A DNA stretch of 24,605 bases from CAUPWF01 sp964369755 (GCA_964369755.1 CAYJFY010000037.1:1-24605); one strand, 5' to 3'; counted from the first letter of the stretch, positions 15,793-23,338 are shown. The notes: generated by a model from the sequence alone, not told the origin. Numbers and translations are program-made.

Positions 15793-16523
15793 AGCAAAAT
15801 TCCTCCTGTAATTGTAGCTACCTGTACCAATATGATACTTAAGGCTATCCCTATGTCTTTTTTCTGTATTCTCATTTCTATCATATCTGTACGCTTATCG
15901 TATGCCCGAAATCCCCTTACTTGCATACTCGCCGACAAATCCCTCGCTTTCAGCAATGAAGTAGAAATAACAGGAAAGAATAGATAAGAGTACAATTTAA
16001 TCTTATTCTTTAGTTTCAGTTCTTTGATTTCAATTCCTCGTAGTTGAATTGCATATAAAGAGTTTCTCATCTCTGTACGAAACCTCGGAAGAAATCCGAG
16101 CCCTAGAACAGCGGTAAATGCTAGCTCATATGGAATCTTGAACCATACCATTCCCTGTACAACCTCTTCTCGATTCACCTGTCCGATACAACAGGCACCA
16201 CAGATGAGAGTGAAAAATCGCAAGAAAATAATAACTCCTTGGTAGATTCCTTCCGATGTGAACACGGTCACTTGAAATATTGCAAGCAAAACCGTCCCCT
16301 CTTTTACAAAGAAACTTTGTGCAATTGTGGCAAATAAAATAACTTGCCAAAGCCTCTTGAGTTTCTTAAATAACCCATTGATATCTGCATTCACATAGCG
16401 TGTCAAAATATAAATTGTAATTGCAGCAACCAAGGATATTATAATATTTTTTGAGAATACTGCAATCAAGGAATTAATAATAATTAGTAATAGCAGGATT
16501 CGAACATCTATTTTTCTATCCAA
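15789..16523 (-). CDS. ecfT: ECF transporter transmembrane (T) component
   Basis: A 244-residue membrane protein of the energy-coupling factor family, the scaffold joining the S component to the two ATPases. About five or six hydrophobic helices are seen (near residues 9-23, 26-42, 60-74, 98-116, 132-146 and 226-243). The two coupling motifs are AIQLRGIE (158-165, xRG type) and SMQVRGFRAYDKRT (199-212), spaced as in EcfT. It lies directly after two ATPase genes, overlapping the nearer one by 8 bases. With its own S gene in the same operon, this is probably a dedicated (group I) ECF transporter. Confidence 0.92.
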   Translation of the reverse strand: MDRKIDVRILLLLIIINSLIAVFSKNIIISLVAAITIYILTRYVNADINGLFKKLKRLWQVILFATIAQSFFVKEGTVLLAIFQVTVFTSEGIYQGVIIFLRFFTLICGACCIGQVNREEVVQGMVWFKIPYELAFTAVLGLGFLPRFRTEMRNSLYAIQLRGIEIKELKLKNKIKLYSYLFFPVISTSLLKARDLSASMQVRGFRAYDKRTDMIEMRIQKKDIGIALSIILVQVATITGGILL

Positions 16524-17172
16524 TCACTCGACCACCTTTCATCACAATTCGCTTGCTAATATAAGGTTCTAGTAGCTGTACAAACTCTTTATCATGACTG
16601 ATTAACACAATCCCTTTACCTTGCGCTAACAATTCCTCAATAATCCCAAACATCACCTTCTGAGAATCACGATCCAACCCACTTGTAGGTTCATCTAGGA
16701 TAAAATAATCAGGATCATTCATCAACAAAGCACTGATTGCAAGCCGCTGTTTCTCCCCACGTGATAGGTTTACCACACTAGATTCTAGAAGATGGTCTAG
16801 TTGAAAGGTCTTGAGAATCTGAATTGCCTTTTCTCTTGCCTCTTCTAGATTCTTATCTTTTAGCACTTCAACAAAGGTAAGCTCCTCAAGGGGCGTGACA
16901 GCAAACAGCTGATTGGCTGGCTCTTGAAACAGATATGCGATCCTCTTTCCGATTTTCGCCAAGGAATCATCTTTGATCGATTCGCCATCTAGTAATATGT
17001 CTCCTTCTTCTGGTTTTAGAATCCCTGCTAGTATCTTCGCCAACGTACTCTTGCCCTCTCCATTGGAGCCTGCAATCAAGGTTACCGTTCCACAATCTGC
17101 TTGAAAATTCGCCTCAGCTATGTTGAACCCCTCTTTCTTATAGGAAAATTCAATTCCTTTTAATTCCAGCAT
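16516..17172 (-). CDS. ECF transporter ATP-binding (A) component, second copy
   Basis: A 218-residue ATPase, shorter than the usual 270-280 of EcfA because it lacks the C-terminal extension. Motifs: Walker A GSNGEGKST (35-43), Q-loop LFQEPANQLF (81-90), signature LSRGEKQR (136-143, Arg for the second Gly of LSGGE), Walker B YFILDEPTSGLD (156-167) and H-switch ISHDKE (191-196). It should form a heterodimer with the other ATPase in the operon. The gene follows that one after a 12-base gap and overlaps ecfT by 8 bases. Confidence 0.92.
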   Translation of the reverse strand: MLELKGIEFSYKKEGFNIAEANFQADCGTVTLIAGSNGEGKSTLAKILAGILKPEEGDILLDGESIKDDSLAKIGKRIAYLFQEPANQLFAVTPLEELTFVEVLKDKNLEEAREKAIQILKTFQLDHLLESSVVNLSRGEKQRLAISALLMNDPDYFILDEPTSGLDRDSQKVMFGIIEELLAQGKGIVLISHDKEFVQLLEPYISKRIVMKGGRVIG

Positions 17173-17184
17173 TGTTATACTCCT

Positions 17185-17838
17185 TTAGTCTAAACGCACC
17201 ACCTGATCTGCTACTCCATCGGCCATCTCTGTATGTTCTGTCATTAAAAATGTATGACCTTTTTCATGTAGGTCGCGAAGAATTCCTAGTAACTTTCCAC
17301 CATTGGTTTCATCCAACTGGGAAAACACTTCATCTAGAAGATAAATCTTCGGTCTCATCGCCATAGTTGCTGCAATGGTTAGCATGACTTTTTGTCCCCC
17401 CGATAAATCATGGGGATTTTCTTCCTTGTATCTCCATAAATCAAACAACTCCAACACTTCTTGCGTACGCTCAAGGATAATCTTACGCTCAAGATTCAGA
17501 TTCTGCAATCCAAAGTAAATCTCCTCCCTGACCGTAGGAGCAACCAGACGATTCTCTGCTGTTTGGAAGACCACACCTAGATTTTCTGATAAAAATGCTG
17601 GAGAAGCGCCTCTTACATCCTGTCCTTGAATATAAATATTTCCAGATATCCACTCCTTGTTCGTAGCCAATGTGTTAGATATCAAGGATAAGAGTGTTGA
17701 CTTCCCAGTCCCACTCTTTCCTTTTAGGAGGATCCATCCCCCCTCATAAACACTCATATTAAAATCATGAAAGATTTCTCGAGAACCTTCATAGGAAAAT
17801 GTAAGCCCTTTTACCTCAATGGCTACTCGCCTACTCAT
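17185..17838 (-). CDS. ECF transporter ATP-binding (A) component, first copy
   Basis: A 217-residue ATPase matching its neighbour in length. Motifs: Walker A GKSGTGKS (40-47), Q-loop VFQTAENRLVAPTVREEI (90-107), signature LSGGQK (145-150), Walker B IYLLDEVFSQLDE (165-177) and H-switch TEHTEM (200-205). DEVFSQLD replaces the more usual DEPTSGLD; the catalytic Glu is intact. The gene overlaps the membrane-anchored outer protein gene upstream by 8 bases. The Q-loop sequence fits ECF ATPases that contact EcfT coupling helices. Confidence 0.92.
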   Translation of the reverse strand: MSRRVAIEVKGLTFSYEGSREIFHDFNMSVYEGGWILLKGKSGTGKSTLLSLISNTLATNKEWISGNIYIQGQDVRGASPAFLSENLGVVFQTAENRLVAPTVREEIYFGLQNLNLERKIILERTQEVLELFDLWRYKEENPHDLSGGQKVMLTIAATMAMRPKIYLLDEVFSQLDETNGGKLLGILRDLHEKGHTFLMTEHTEMADGVADQVVRLD

Positions 17839-18340
17839 GGAAACTCACTTCCGCCAGATACTTGCACCACTGTTGACTGAATTGATCTTGTGGTAGCACC
17901 ATCATAAATGGTCCAGACCCTCCACTTTGTTTATCTCCAAGTGGTTCTCCCTCTTCCTGTGATACAATGACACATTGTTGTGGATCCATGGCTTTTGCCA
18001 TGTCTACTCCCGAGGTGTAACTATCAATCGCCTTGAAGGTCACACTGCTATATGCTGACGTATCAATACCAAAATGTTCCATCAACTGTTGGAATGTTAC
18101 CCCAGCAAAATTACGAATCTCACCATCTGTATTACTTGAATCATAATTTGCTTCAATATCTTGCATCCCGATTTCATCTAGTACCGCTTGATTCACCTCA
18201 TAGGATTCTTCCCAAACAAGAACCACAAACATTTCGTCTTCTGAAACTGCTGTATTCGGTCTGTTCAAAAAATATAGAACCACTGTTCCAATCAAGAGCG
18301 CTACCAATATCGCTATAATAATCTTCGTTTCTTTTTTCAT
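17831..18340 (-). CDS. Membrane-anchored extracytoplasmic protein, molybdopterin-binding-fold-like
   Basis: The 169-residue product has a short basic start and one hydrophobic helix (residues 7-26) without a lipobox, so it is probably anchored with the remainder outside the cell. The outer part (35-169) shows spaced elements of the sulfite-oxidase-like fold: FAGVTFQQLMEHFGI (about 78-92), VTFKAIDSYTSGVDM (about 100-114), CVIVSQEEGEPLG and GPFMMVLPQDQFSQQWCKYLAEV near the end. The early conserved cysteine that binds molybdenum in catalytic members is absent, so it is more likely a ligand-binding or scaffold version. The assignment is from motif pattern only. Its place between the lipoproteins and the ATPases of the ECF operon suggests it works with the transporter. 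Confidence 0.72.
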   Translation of the reverse strand: MKKETKIIIAILVALLIGTVVLYFLNRPNTAVSEDEMFVVLVWEESYEVNQAVLDEIGMQDIEANYDSSNTDGEIRNFAGVTFQQLMEHFGIDTSAYSSVTFKAIDSYTSGVDMAKAMDPQQCVIVSQEEGEPLGDKQSGGSGPFMMVLPQDQFSQQWCKYLAEVSFHE

Positions 18341-18348
18341 TTCGCCTC

Positions 18349-19845
18349 CTATTGTTGTACCGAAATATACGGGACAACACTGTTTTCAGCTGAGATAAAT
18401 CCATGTACACCACTTGATTCAGACTCTGGATACACCCCATGATCTGCTGTAATAATAACACGTCCCTCAAATCCTGCCATTAACTCTTCTACCATTTTAT
18501 CTACTTCTTCCATGGTCTGAATATTCTCTTGCGAATACACACCGAACTTGGAAGCAGAATCATCCACTCCATGAAAATGAACATATAGAAAATCAGTATT
18601 TTCCGCCTTCGCTTCCATAGCATTTTCAAATACTGCTTCATCACTGGTCTGATTTTCTGTTGCTACGGAAATGATTGGTTCCAAAGAAGTCTCAATCAAA
18701 CTTGTGTTTCCTTCTACATAGAGAGAAGATTTCCCCATCTCATCCAACTGAGCAAATACATCGTCAACCTTCAGTTCCTTATCTCCGCGAACTTGAATTC
18801 CTGTTACACTTGGTTGCTGACCTGTGAGCATAGATGCTAGCCCTACATTAGATATCGTCGGATACACGGATAGCGCTGTCATCTTTTCGAGACTCGAGAT
18901 GAAAGGAATGACCCCTTTCTCCACTCCAAAATCATAGATCATCTGTCCAAATCCATCAATTTCAATCACCATAATTTTCTCATCATTTTCCATTGCAAAC
19001 ATAACGTCATTATAGACCTCTGTAATAGAAATCAGTGGTGGATCTGCAACAATCCCTATGATATTTTCAATCACTTCTCCTCCTGATTTTCGATAATCAA
19101 TTCGATTATCCTCATAGATAATCTCTGTATCTTCGTCTGGATTATCATAGATGAGTTGTCCATCTTTCGTATAGACAGCCACCTTATTGTCATAAGTCAG
19201 CACTTTGTCTAACTTGACTCCCATTTCTCGGGTATATATGGTAACACCTTCGCCCTCAATCTCTGAGTTTCCTTCAAATTCCAATATATATTCATAGCCA
19301 TTTTTATAGATTTCTGACCACGATAAAAAGGTATTCTCTGTTCCAGACGCAAGTCCTACACTATCAAAAAGCATATCACCAGATGCAATCACCACTTGGT
19401 CAATCATCTTAATCTGACTCGATATCGGATAGGCTGACGTTACGTTCTGCCACCCCATTTCATCTGTATAGAAGATGTTGCACTCTGCCAATTTGTTTGA
19501 TGAAATCTCTGCAGTCAATCCATCACTTCCGATCAGTAATACTTGGTACTCTTCTACCGACGGAGTTGACTTTTGAACAATTTCTTCCAATGTAATCGCA
19601 GCATATGTACTTCCTTCCACTTCAAAATCATAGGTTGTGTATTCCCCATTTCCGTTAAAGAAATAAGGCTCCTCTACATCGCCCTTCACAGTAAAACCTA
19701 AAGTCGAAGCGTAGGTATTTTCTGTCGTCCCATCACTCCCCGTATTCTGTCCACATCCAGACAAGGTAAGCATAACCATACTTCCAATAAGTACTGCTGC
19801 TATGAAACGAGACTTGATTTTTTTAATTTTGCATATATCTGCCAT
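18349..19845 (-). CDS. Lipoprotein with fold-related N-terminal region and alkaline-phosphatase-like C-terminal domain
   Basis: A 498-residue lipoprotein: the signal peptide ends at TLSG before Cys31. Residues 45-200 resemble the outer domain of neighbouring proteins (SYAAITLEEIVQK-like stretch, then VLLIGSDGLTAEI). Residues 288-498 form an alkaline-phosphatase-superfamily (nucleotide pyrophosphatase-like) domain: MVIEIDGFG (292-300, metal Asp297), YPTISNVGLASMLTGQQPSVTGI (328-350, candidate nucleophile Thr330), VHFHGVDDSASKFG (422-435), ADHG (467-470) and GVHGF (479-483). The His usual after the Asp in the fourth motif is Ser432, so one metal site may be weak. The start overlaps the S-component gene by 46 bases but has GGAGG nine bases upstream. 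It may hydrolyse a phosphate ester or pyrophosphate before uptake (inference). Confidence 0.8.
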   Translation of the reverse strand: MADICKIKKIKSRFIAAVLIGSMVMLTLSGCGQNTGSDGTTENTYASTLGFTVKGDVEEPYFFNGNGEYTTYDFEVEGSTYAAITLEEIVQKSTPSVEEYQVLLIGSDGLTAEISSNKLAECNIFYTDEMGWQNVTSAYPISSQIKMIDQVVIASGDMLFDSVGLASGTENTFLSWSEIYKNGYEYILEFEGNSEIEGEGVTIYTREMGVKLDKVLTYDNKVAVYTKDGQLIYDNPDEDTEIIYEDNRIDYRKSGGEVIENIIGIVADPPLISITEVYNDVMFAMENDEKIMVIEIDGFGQMIYDFGVEKGVIPFISSLEKMTALSVYPTISNVGLASMLTGQQPSVTGIQVRGDKELKVDDVFAQLDEMGKSSLYVEGNTSLIETSLEPIISVATENQTSDEAVFENAMEAKAENTDFLYVHFHGVDDSASKFGVYSQENIQTMEEVDKMVEELMAGFEGRVIITADHGVYPESESSGVHGFISAENSVVPYISVQQ

Positions 19846-20354
19846 GCAATGATTCCTCCAAACCCTCCTGAAAATGCTGCTAAAAAGATACTAAATAATA
19901 ATGGAATCAATGGTAAGTTAAAGAATACAGCATTTACCAATAGACTTCCTGTTATATTAGCCGCAATACCACCCAATAAAAAGTGTAAACTCGTAAAATC
20001 TTTTTTCCATGCCAATAAAAATACCAAATCCACCGCCAAACCTGGTAGTGAATATGTCACAAGGCTAATAATTCCATGAGAACCGCTGATTCCTGCGATG
20101 ATTACCATAATTCCTTGGGTGAATCCTGTGAGAGTTCCACCTCCTGGTCTTCTACATATTCCAGCTGCAAGTACAATAAAAGACATGTATAATCCACCTG
20201 CCACTGCCCCACCTGGGATAAATAGACTACTGGTCAAGATATGTACTAACGGGACAATCACTGACTTGGCTGCAATCCCTGCAGCCGCCATCAGTGCTAC
20301 CACTACCAAGTGGTAGATTGAAAACTTATCTAAGTATTTTTTCAAATTATTCAC
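19800..20354 (-). CDS. ECF transporter substrate-specific (S) component
   Basis: A 184-residue, very hydrophobic protein with about six helices, the usual size of S components that capture the vitamin or cofactor. Small-residue motifs fit ECF S proteins: ALMAAAGIAAKSVIVP (20-35) on helix 1 for contact with EcfT, FIPGGAVAGGLYM (45-57), and RPGGGTLTGFTQG (69-81), the last resembling the YkoE branch. The substrate cannot be assigned from this. The gene lies in the operon with its own T and A genes and starts with an 8-base overlap of the FMN-binding lipoprotein gene. A pyrimidine or thiamin-precursor substrate is possible from the YkoE-like look, but the molybdopterin-related neighbours point elsewhere. 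Confidence 0.85.
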   Translation of the reverse strand: MNNLKKYLDKFSIYHLVVVALMAAAGIAAKSVIVPLVHILTSSLFIPGGAVAGGLYMSFIVLAAGICRRPGGGTLTGFTQGIMVIIAGISGSHGIISLVTYSLPGLAVDLVFLLAWKKDFTSLHFLLGGIAANITGSLLVNAVFFNLPLIPLLFSIFLAAFSGGFGGIIAWQIYAKLKKSSLVS

Positions 20355-21720
20355 CTACTTTTATAGATAACACTTTACTTTCAGTTCCATCGATATCTAT
20401 GTAAATCTCTCCTTCTGTAACAACAAATTCCATCGTTTCTGCTGTGGCACGATCTACCACTATACTTCCCTCTTGCAGTGTCAACTCATAGTTTTCACCA
20501 TCAATAAGTCCAGCCACTTCTAAAATAGTTGAAATGGTCATTTCACTACCATCTGCCTCTATTTTTTTCTCTAACATCTGACCACTTAATACGCAGACAT
20601 CACTAAGTTTCATATAGAGGTTTTCCTTCATCAACATTCCCTTTGGAAGATCAGGTCCTACAAACATCGGCGCATCGTCACCAGTGATTTTCATGTACTG
20701 ATTGGTTGCGAGATCCCATTTTTCTGTCTTGTTCCATCCATCTAATCCCATAAATGTAACAAATTCATCTGTGCGTTCTGTTGCAGCTAGAATATCCTCG
20801 ATTGTAACTGCCTCATCTACACTATCTTCGAATTTATAATCTTCGATCGCTAACTGACTCTCTGTGATCAGCGATTCTTGGAATATCACTTCTTTGGTAT
20901 CAACAACTTCTTTTGGATTTAGAAGTTCAATTGTTTCGATAAACTTCACCCAATACATGGCTCTCTCTTCTGGAACCACACTTCTTAAGTCCACATCTTC
21001 CCCATTGACTTCATATGCGATTAAGATATCTCTCTGTGTCAACACCTCAGCAGGAATCTCAATTGCATATCCATCTGTCGCTGTAATGATTAATGAACCG
21101 TAATCTTTTTGACTTGTTCCATGTTCTGCTAAAAGTGTTTCCAAATACACCCCTTTTGCCGAAGTCGGTTTCTCGTCTCCTGATGCATCTACCGAAATTG
21201 CATCTACAGATTCCGCAGTGTATGCCTTGATCTCTTCTCCTGAGATTACCACATCTTCCTCGCTGATTCCCTTAATCGTAATCATCTGCTCGTTTGCTAC
21301 TTCTCCTGTAGCTACATAACCATATTCTTTTGGATTTGCTCCCGCATCACGCACTGCATTCGCAGTTGCTGCTATAATCCCTCTACTTGTCATCGTTGCC
21401 CCTGTAACCACATCAACATCTAATCTCTGTGCTTCTACAATTGCAGCTGGCAGAGGCTCTAATGCCTTATCCGCATACTCTGCATCATCACTGTTAGACA
21501 CAACTTTAAGGGAGCGGATAACCCCTCCCTCTGCAACCATCTCTACCGTCAAATCGCCACCGTGGCTCTTCGCAGTTCCTTGGTATGTTCCGTCTTCTAA
21601 GTCAGCCATCACTGCCCCCGCTGAAGATTCCTCCTCAACCTGCGGCGCAGTACATGCTACTACAGTGAGTAAAACTACAAATGTACACACAATCAAAACT
21701 CTTTGAATTATTTTACTCAT
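20347..21720 (-). CDS. Lipoprotein with covalent-FMN-type domain and two outer-fold domains
   Basis: A 457-residue lipoprotein (signal peptide ending VVA before Cys23). Residues 42-128 form an FMN-binding domain with DVVTGATMTSRG (103-114), which fits the ApbE flavinylation motif; Thr111 would carry FMN. From about 150 to 275 a sulfite-oxidase-like domain is seen (SAKGVYLETLLAEHG, LIITATDGYAIEIP, ERAMYWVKFIETIELL). A second, more diverged repeat may span 315-457. The Mo-binding Cys is lacking. The start was set at ATG 21718-21720 because AGGTGA precedes it; an in-frame GTG lies three codons upstream. It is the second gene of the ECF operon and could shuttle electrons or bind the substrate; no ApbE gene is in the window. 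Confidence 0.85.
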   Translation of the reverse strand: MSKIIQRVLIVCTFVVLLTVVACTAPQVEEESSAGAVMADLEDGTYQGTAKSHGGDLTVEMVAEGGVIRSLKVVSNSDDAEYADKALEPLPAAIVEAQRLDVDVVTGATMTSRGIIAATANAVRDAGANPKEYGYVATGEVANEQMITIKGISEEDVVISGEEIKAYTAESVDAISVDASGDEKPTSAKGVYLETLLAEHGTSQKDYGSLIITATDGYAIEIPAEVLTQRDILIAYEVNGEDVDLRSVVPEERAMYWVKFIETIELLNPKEVVDTKEVIFQESLITESQLAIEDYKFEDSVDEAVTIEDILAATERTDEFVTFMGLDGWNKTEKWDLATNQYMKITGDDAPMFVGPDLPKGMLMKENLYMKLSDVCVLSGQMLEKKIEADGSEMTISTILEVAGLIDGENYELTLQEGSIVVDRATAETMEFVVTEGEIYIDIDGTESKVLSIKVGE

Positions 21721-21732
21721 ACGGATCACCTA

Positions 21733-22269
21733 CTATTCTATAATAAGACTTGCTGCAAATTTTGCCAAAGTCTTACCTGATGCCTCTTTCGGACTAATAT
21801 GGATGCTATTTTCTTCCAATGGCTCTCCACCATCCAACCAAGCAACAATCACATCATCCGCTAGCGCCATATCACTCTCATATACCACTTCATATCCATC
21901 AGATGCAACAATCGTTAATGTGTTCAATTCTGTGACACCCATTGAATCCAAAACGTCTTTCAATAACACACCACCATAGTTTCTCTCTGTCTCTTCACCA
22001 TTTTTATTCGTACTTACTGAAGTAAGTTCTGTATATGTAAGCTTCTTCGCATCTTCTTGAGTAAATTCCTCTACCCCGTCCACACCTTCAACAGCTAATG
22101 TAAAATCTACATAAGTTACATCTGCGCTACCATTACCATTACCACTTCCACTTCCATCTCCATTACCGCTTCCATCTCCATTACCACTTCCTCCTGCAGA
22201 ATTTCCACACCCTGCAATTGCTACTGTTAATAATACCATCATCATTAATACACTAATTAATTTTTTCAT
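21733..22269 (-). CDS. Small lipoprotein with sulfite-oxidase-like (molybdopterin-fold) domain
   Basis: The first gene of the operon encodes a 178-residue lipoprotein: signal peptide to AIAG, then Cys21, a Gly/Ser/Asn/Asp linker (residues 25-49) and one outer domain (53-178). The domain carries NYGGVLLKDVLDSMGV (98-113), LTIVASDGYEVVYESD (117-132), VIVAWLDGGEPL (140-151) and a terminal SGKTLAKFAASLIIE, the spacing of the sulfite-oxidase-like fold, but no cysteine beyond the lipid-anchor one. It is therefore probably non-catalytic. GGAG lies eight bases before the ATG. The flexible linker would hold the domain off the membrane near the transporter. Confidence 0.83.
   Translation of the reverse strand: MKKLISVLMMMVLLTVAIAGCGNSAGGSGNGDGSGNGDGSGSGNGNGSADVTYVDFTLAVEGVDGVEEFTQEDAKKLTYTELTSVSTNKNGEETERNYGGVLLKDVLDSMGVTELNTLTIVASDGYEVVYESDMALADDVIVAWLDGGEPLEENSIHISPKEASGKTLAKFAASLIIE
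22152..22187 (-). repeat. Tandem 18-bp repeat in the lipoprotein linker
   Basis: Two direct copies of an 18-base unit, TTCCATCTCCATTACCGC (22152-22169) and the same with one change (22170-22187), with shorter related runs on both sides (about 22130-22195). They encode the Gly-Asn-Gly-Asp-Gly-Ser linker. Unit gain or loss keeps the frame, so linker length may vary between strains. Confidence 0.75.
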
Positions 22270-22289
22270 CTTCTCTACTCCTTTTCAAT

Positions 22290-22335
22290 CACGGAAGGCT
22301 TTCGGTTTCCCCAGGCCCAATGGCTAGTTTCCATG
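22290..22335 (-). promoter_or_regulatory. Structured leader RNA candidate before the ECF operon
   Basis: In the transcript, CAUGGAA (22329-22335) can pair with UUCCGUG (22290-22296) to give a 7-bp stem. The enclosed bases can form GCC/GGC and GGC/GCC helices and a GGGGAAACC mini-hairpin with a GNRA-like loop. The structure ends a few bases before the AAAAGGAG ribosome binding site (22278-22285), and the leader from promoter to start is about 180 nt, unusually long. This resembles a translational riboswitch, but I cannot match it to a named class. Confidence 0.4.
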
Positions 22336-22459
22336 TCATATATAGACTTATTTTATATATATAATTTAGGAAAAATAGCTCGAAATATTTGAATTTTGTT
22401 GTGAATACAAACAAAAGCAGTAATTTTCCCTCCTTTTTTGCACTTGTTCGTATTTTTTT

Positions 22460-22488
22460 AGTATACAATAAATGTGTATAAATGTCAA
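22460..22488 (-). promoter_or_regulatory. Near-consensus sigma-A promoter of the ECF operon
   Basis: On the minus strand TTGACA (22483-22488) and TATACT (22460-22465) are separated by 17 bases, the best promoter in the window. Transcription should start at about 22453. The region between there and 22336 is AT-rich and holds an AAGGAGGG run (22428-22435) with no reading frame after it. Confidence 0.8.
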
Positions 22489-22498
22489 AATTTACACA

Positions 22499-22544
22499 GG
22501 GGACAGCGGAGATATAAGCAAATGCTCATATCTCCGCTGTCCCC
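22499..22544. repeat. REP-like palindrome, copy 2
   Basis: A 46-base hairpin: a perfect 17-bp outer stem (22499-22515 with 22528-22544, beginning GGGGACAGCGGAGATAT), one A-C mismatch and four more pairs around a small loop. It lies 20 bases past the stop of the ABC importer ATPase gene and 10 bases before the next operon's -35 box, so it could help end the importer transcript. It lacks a clear U run on the minus strand. Confidence 0.85.
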
Positions 22545-22564
22545 TTCATATCTCCCCATCTCCT

Positions 22565-23338
22565 TTAGTTTCCGCATTCGATACTGATTTCATTGAATTT
22601 CGTCAAGATGTCTTCAATCTTGATGTCCTTCTTGTCTTTACTATCTTTATCCATAATACATTCCCCTTGGTGCATCATAATCAATCGGTCACCATATTCT
22701 ATCGCATAGCGAAGATTATGGGTTACCATTATGGTTGTTAGATTTTTTTCTTTTACAATTTTATCTGTTAATTCCATGATAATTTCCGCTGTTTTCGGAT
22801 CCAGTGCAGCTGTATGTTCATCTAGAATCAAGAATTCGATCGGTGTTAGGGTTGACATCAACAATGCCATCGCTTGCCTCTGTCCTCCAGATAGCGCCCC
22901 CACTTTCACATCCATCTTATCTTCTAGTCCTAGATTTAATTCTCGCAAGCTTTCACGATAGAATTCTTTTCTTGCACGATTGACTCCAAGAGACAGACCA
23001 TATATCTTCCCCTTATTATCTGCTAAGGACATATTCTCTAGAATAGTCATTCCTGGGCTAGTTCCCATCGCTGGATTCTGGAATACACGACCAATTTTTC
23101 TATTTCTGACATATTCTTTCTCTTTTGAGATATCTTCTCCGTTTATGAATATTTTTCCCCCATCTATGGGAATACTCCCGCAGATGATATTCAGCATAGA
23201 AGTTTTTCCCGAACCATTACTACCGACTACCGAAACAAAGTCTCCCTTTCCTATGGTGAGGTTGAAATTTTGAAAAAGGCACATTTCATTGACTGTTCCA
23301 GGATTATAATATTTTTGGATTCCTTTTAATTCAAGCAT
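22565..23338 (-). CDS. ABC importer ATP-binding protein (COG1101, TrpZ-like)
   Basis: A 257-residue ATPase with Walker A GSNGSGKTS (39-47), Q-loop VFQNPAMGTSPGMTILEN (85-102), signature LSGGQRQA (149-156), Walker B FLILDEHTAALDP (169-181) and an H-loop in MVTHNLRYA. DEHTAALD, with His in place of Pro, is a mark of the COG1101 family that serves with COG4120 permeases and COG2984 binding proteins. In characterised streptococcal cases the transporter imports tryptophan, but related sets have other or unknown substrates. The gene overlaps the permease gene by 8 bases and ends 20 bases before the palindrome at 22499-22544. Confidence 0.93.
   Translation of the reverse strand: MLELKGIQKYYNPGTVNEMCLFQNFNLTIGKGDFVSVVGSNGSGKTSMLNIICGSIPIDGGKIFINGEDISKEKEYVRNRKIGRVFQNPAMGTSPGMTILENMSLADNKGKIYGLSLGVNRARKEFYRESLRELNLGLEDKMDVKVGALSGGQRQAMALLMSTLTPIEFLILDEHTAALDPKTAEIIMELTDKIVKEKNLTTIMVTHNLRYAIEYGDRLIMMHQGECIMDKDSKDKKDIKIEDILTKFNEISIECGN

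Noticed and set aside
17831..22269. Calling the outer proteins active molybdenum oxidoreductases
   Set aside because: The cysteine that binds molybdenum in catalytic members is absent in all of them, so only fold similarity is claimed.
22290..22335. Assignment of the leader to a known FMN, cobalamin, TPP or c-di-GMP riboswitch
   Set aside because: The conserved blocks of those classes, as I know them, are not present; a Moco-class match could not be judged without a covariance search.
22428..22435. AAGGAGGG run in the leader as the start of a leader peptide
   Set aside because: No ATG, GTG or TTG at suitable spacing is followed by a convincing short frame.
22499..22544. The palindrome as a plain intrinsic terminator or a CRISPR repeat
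   Set aside because: There is no U run after the stem on the minus strand and no array of spacers; the near-copy at 14930-14975 fits a dispersed palindrome better.
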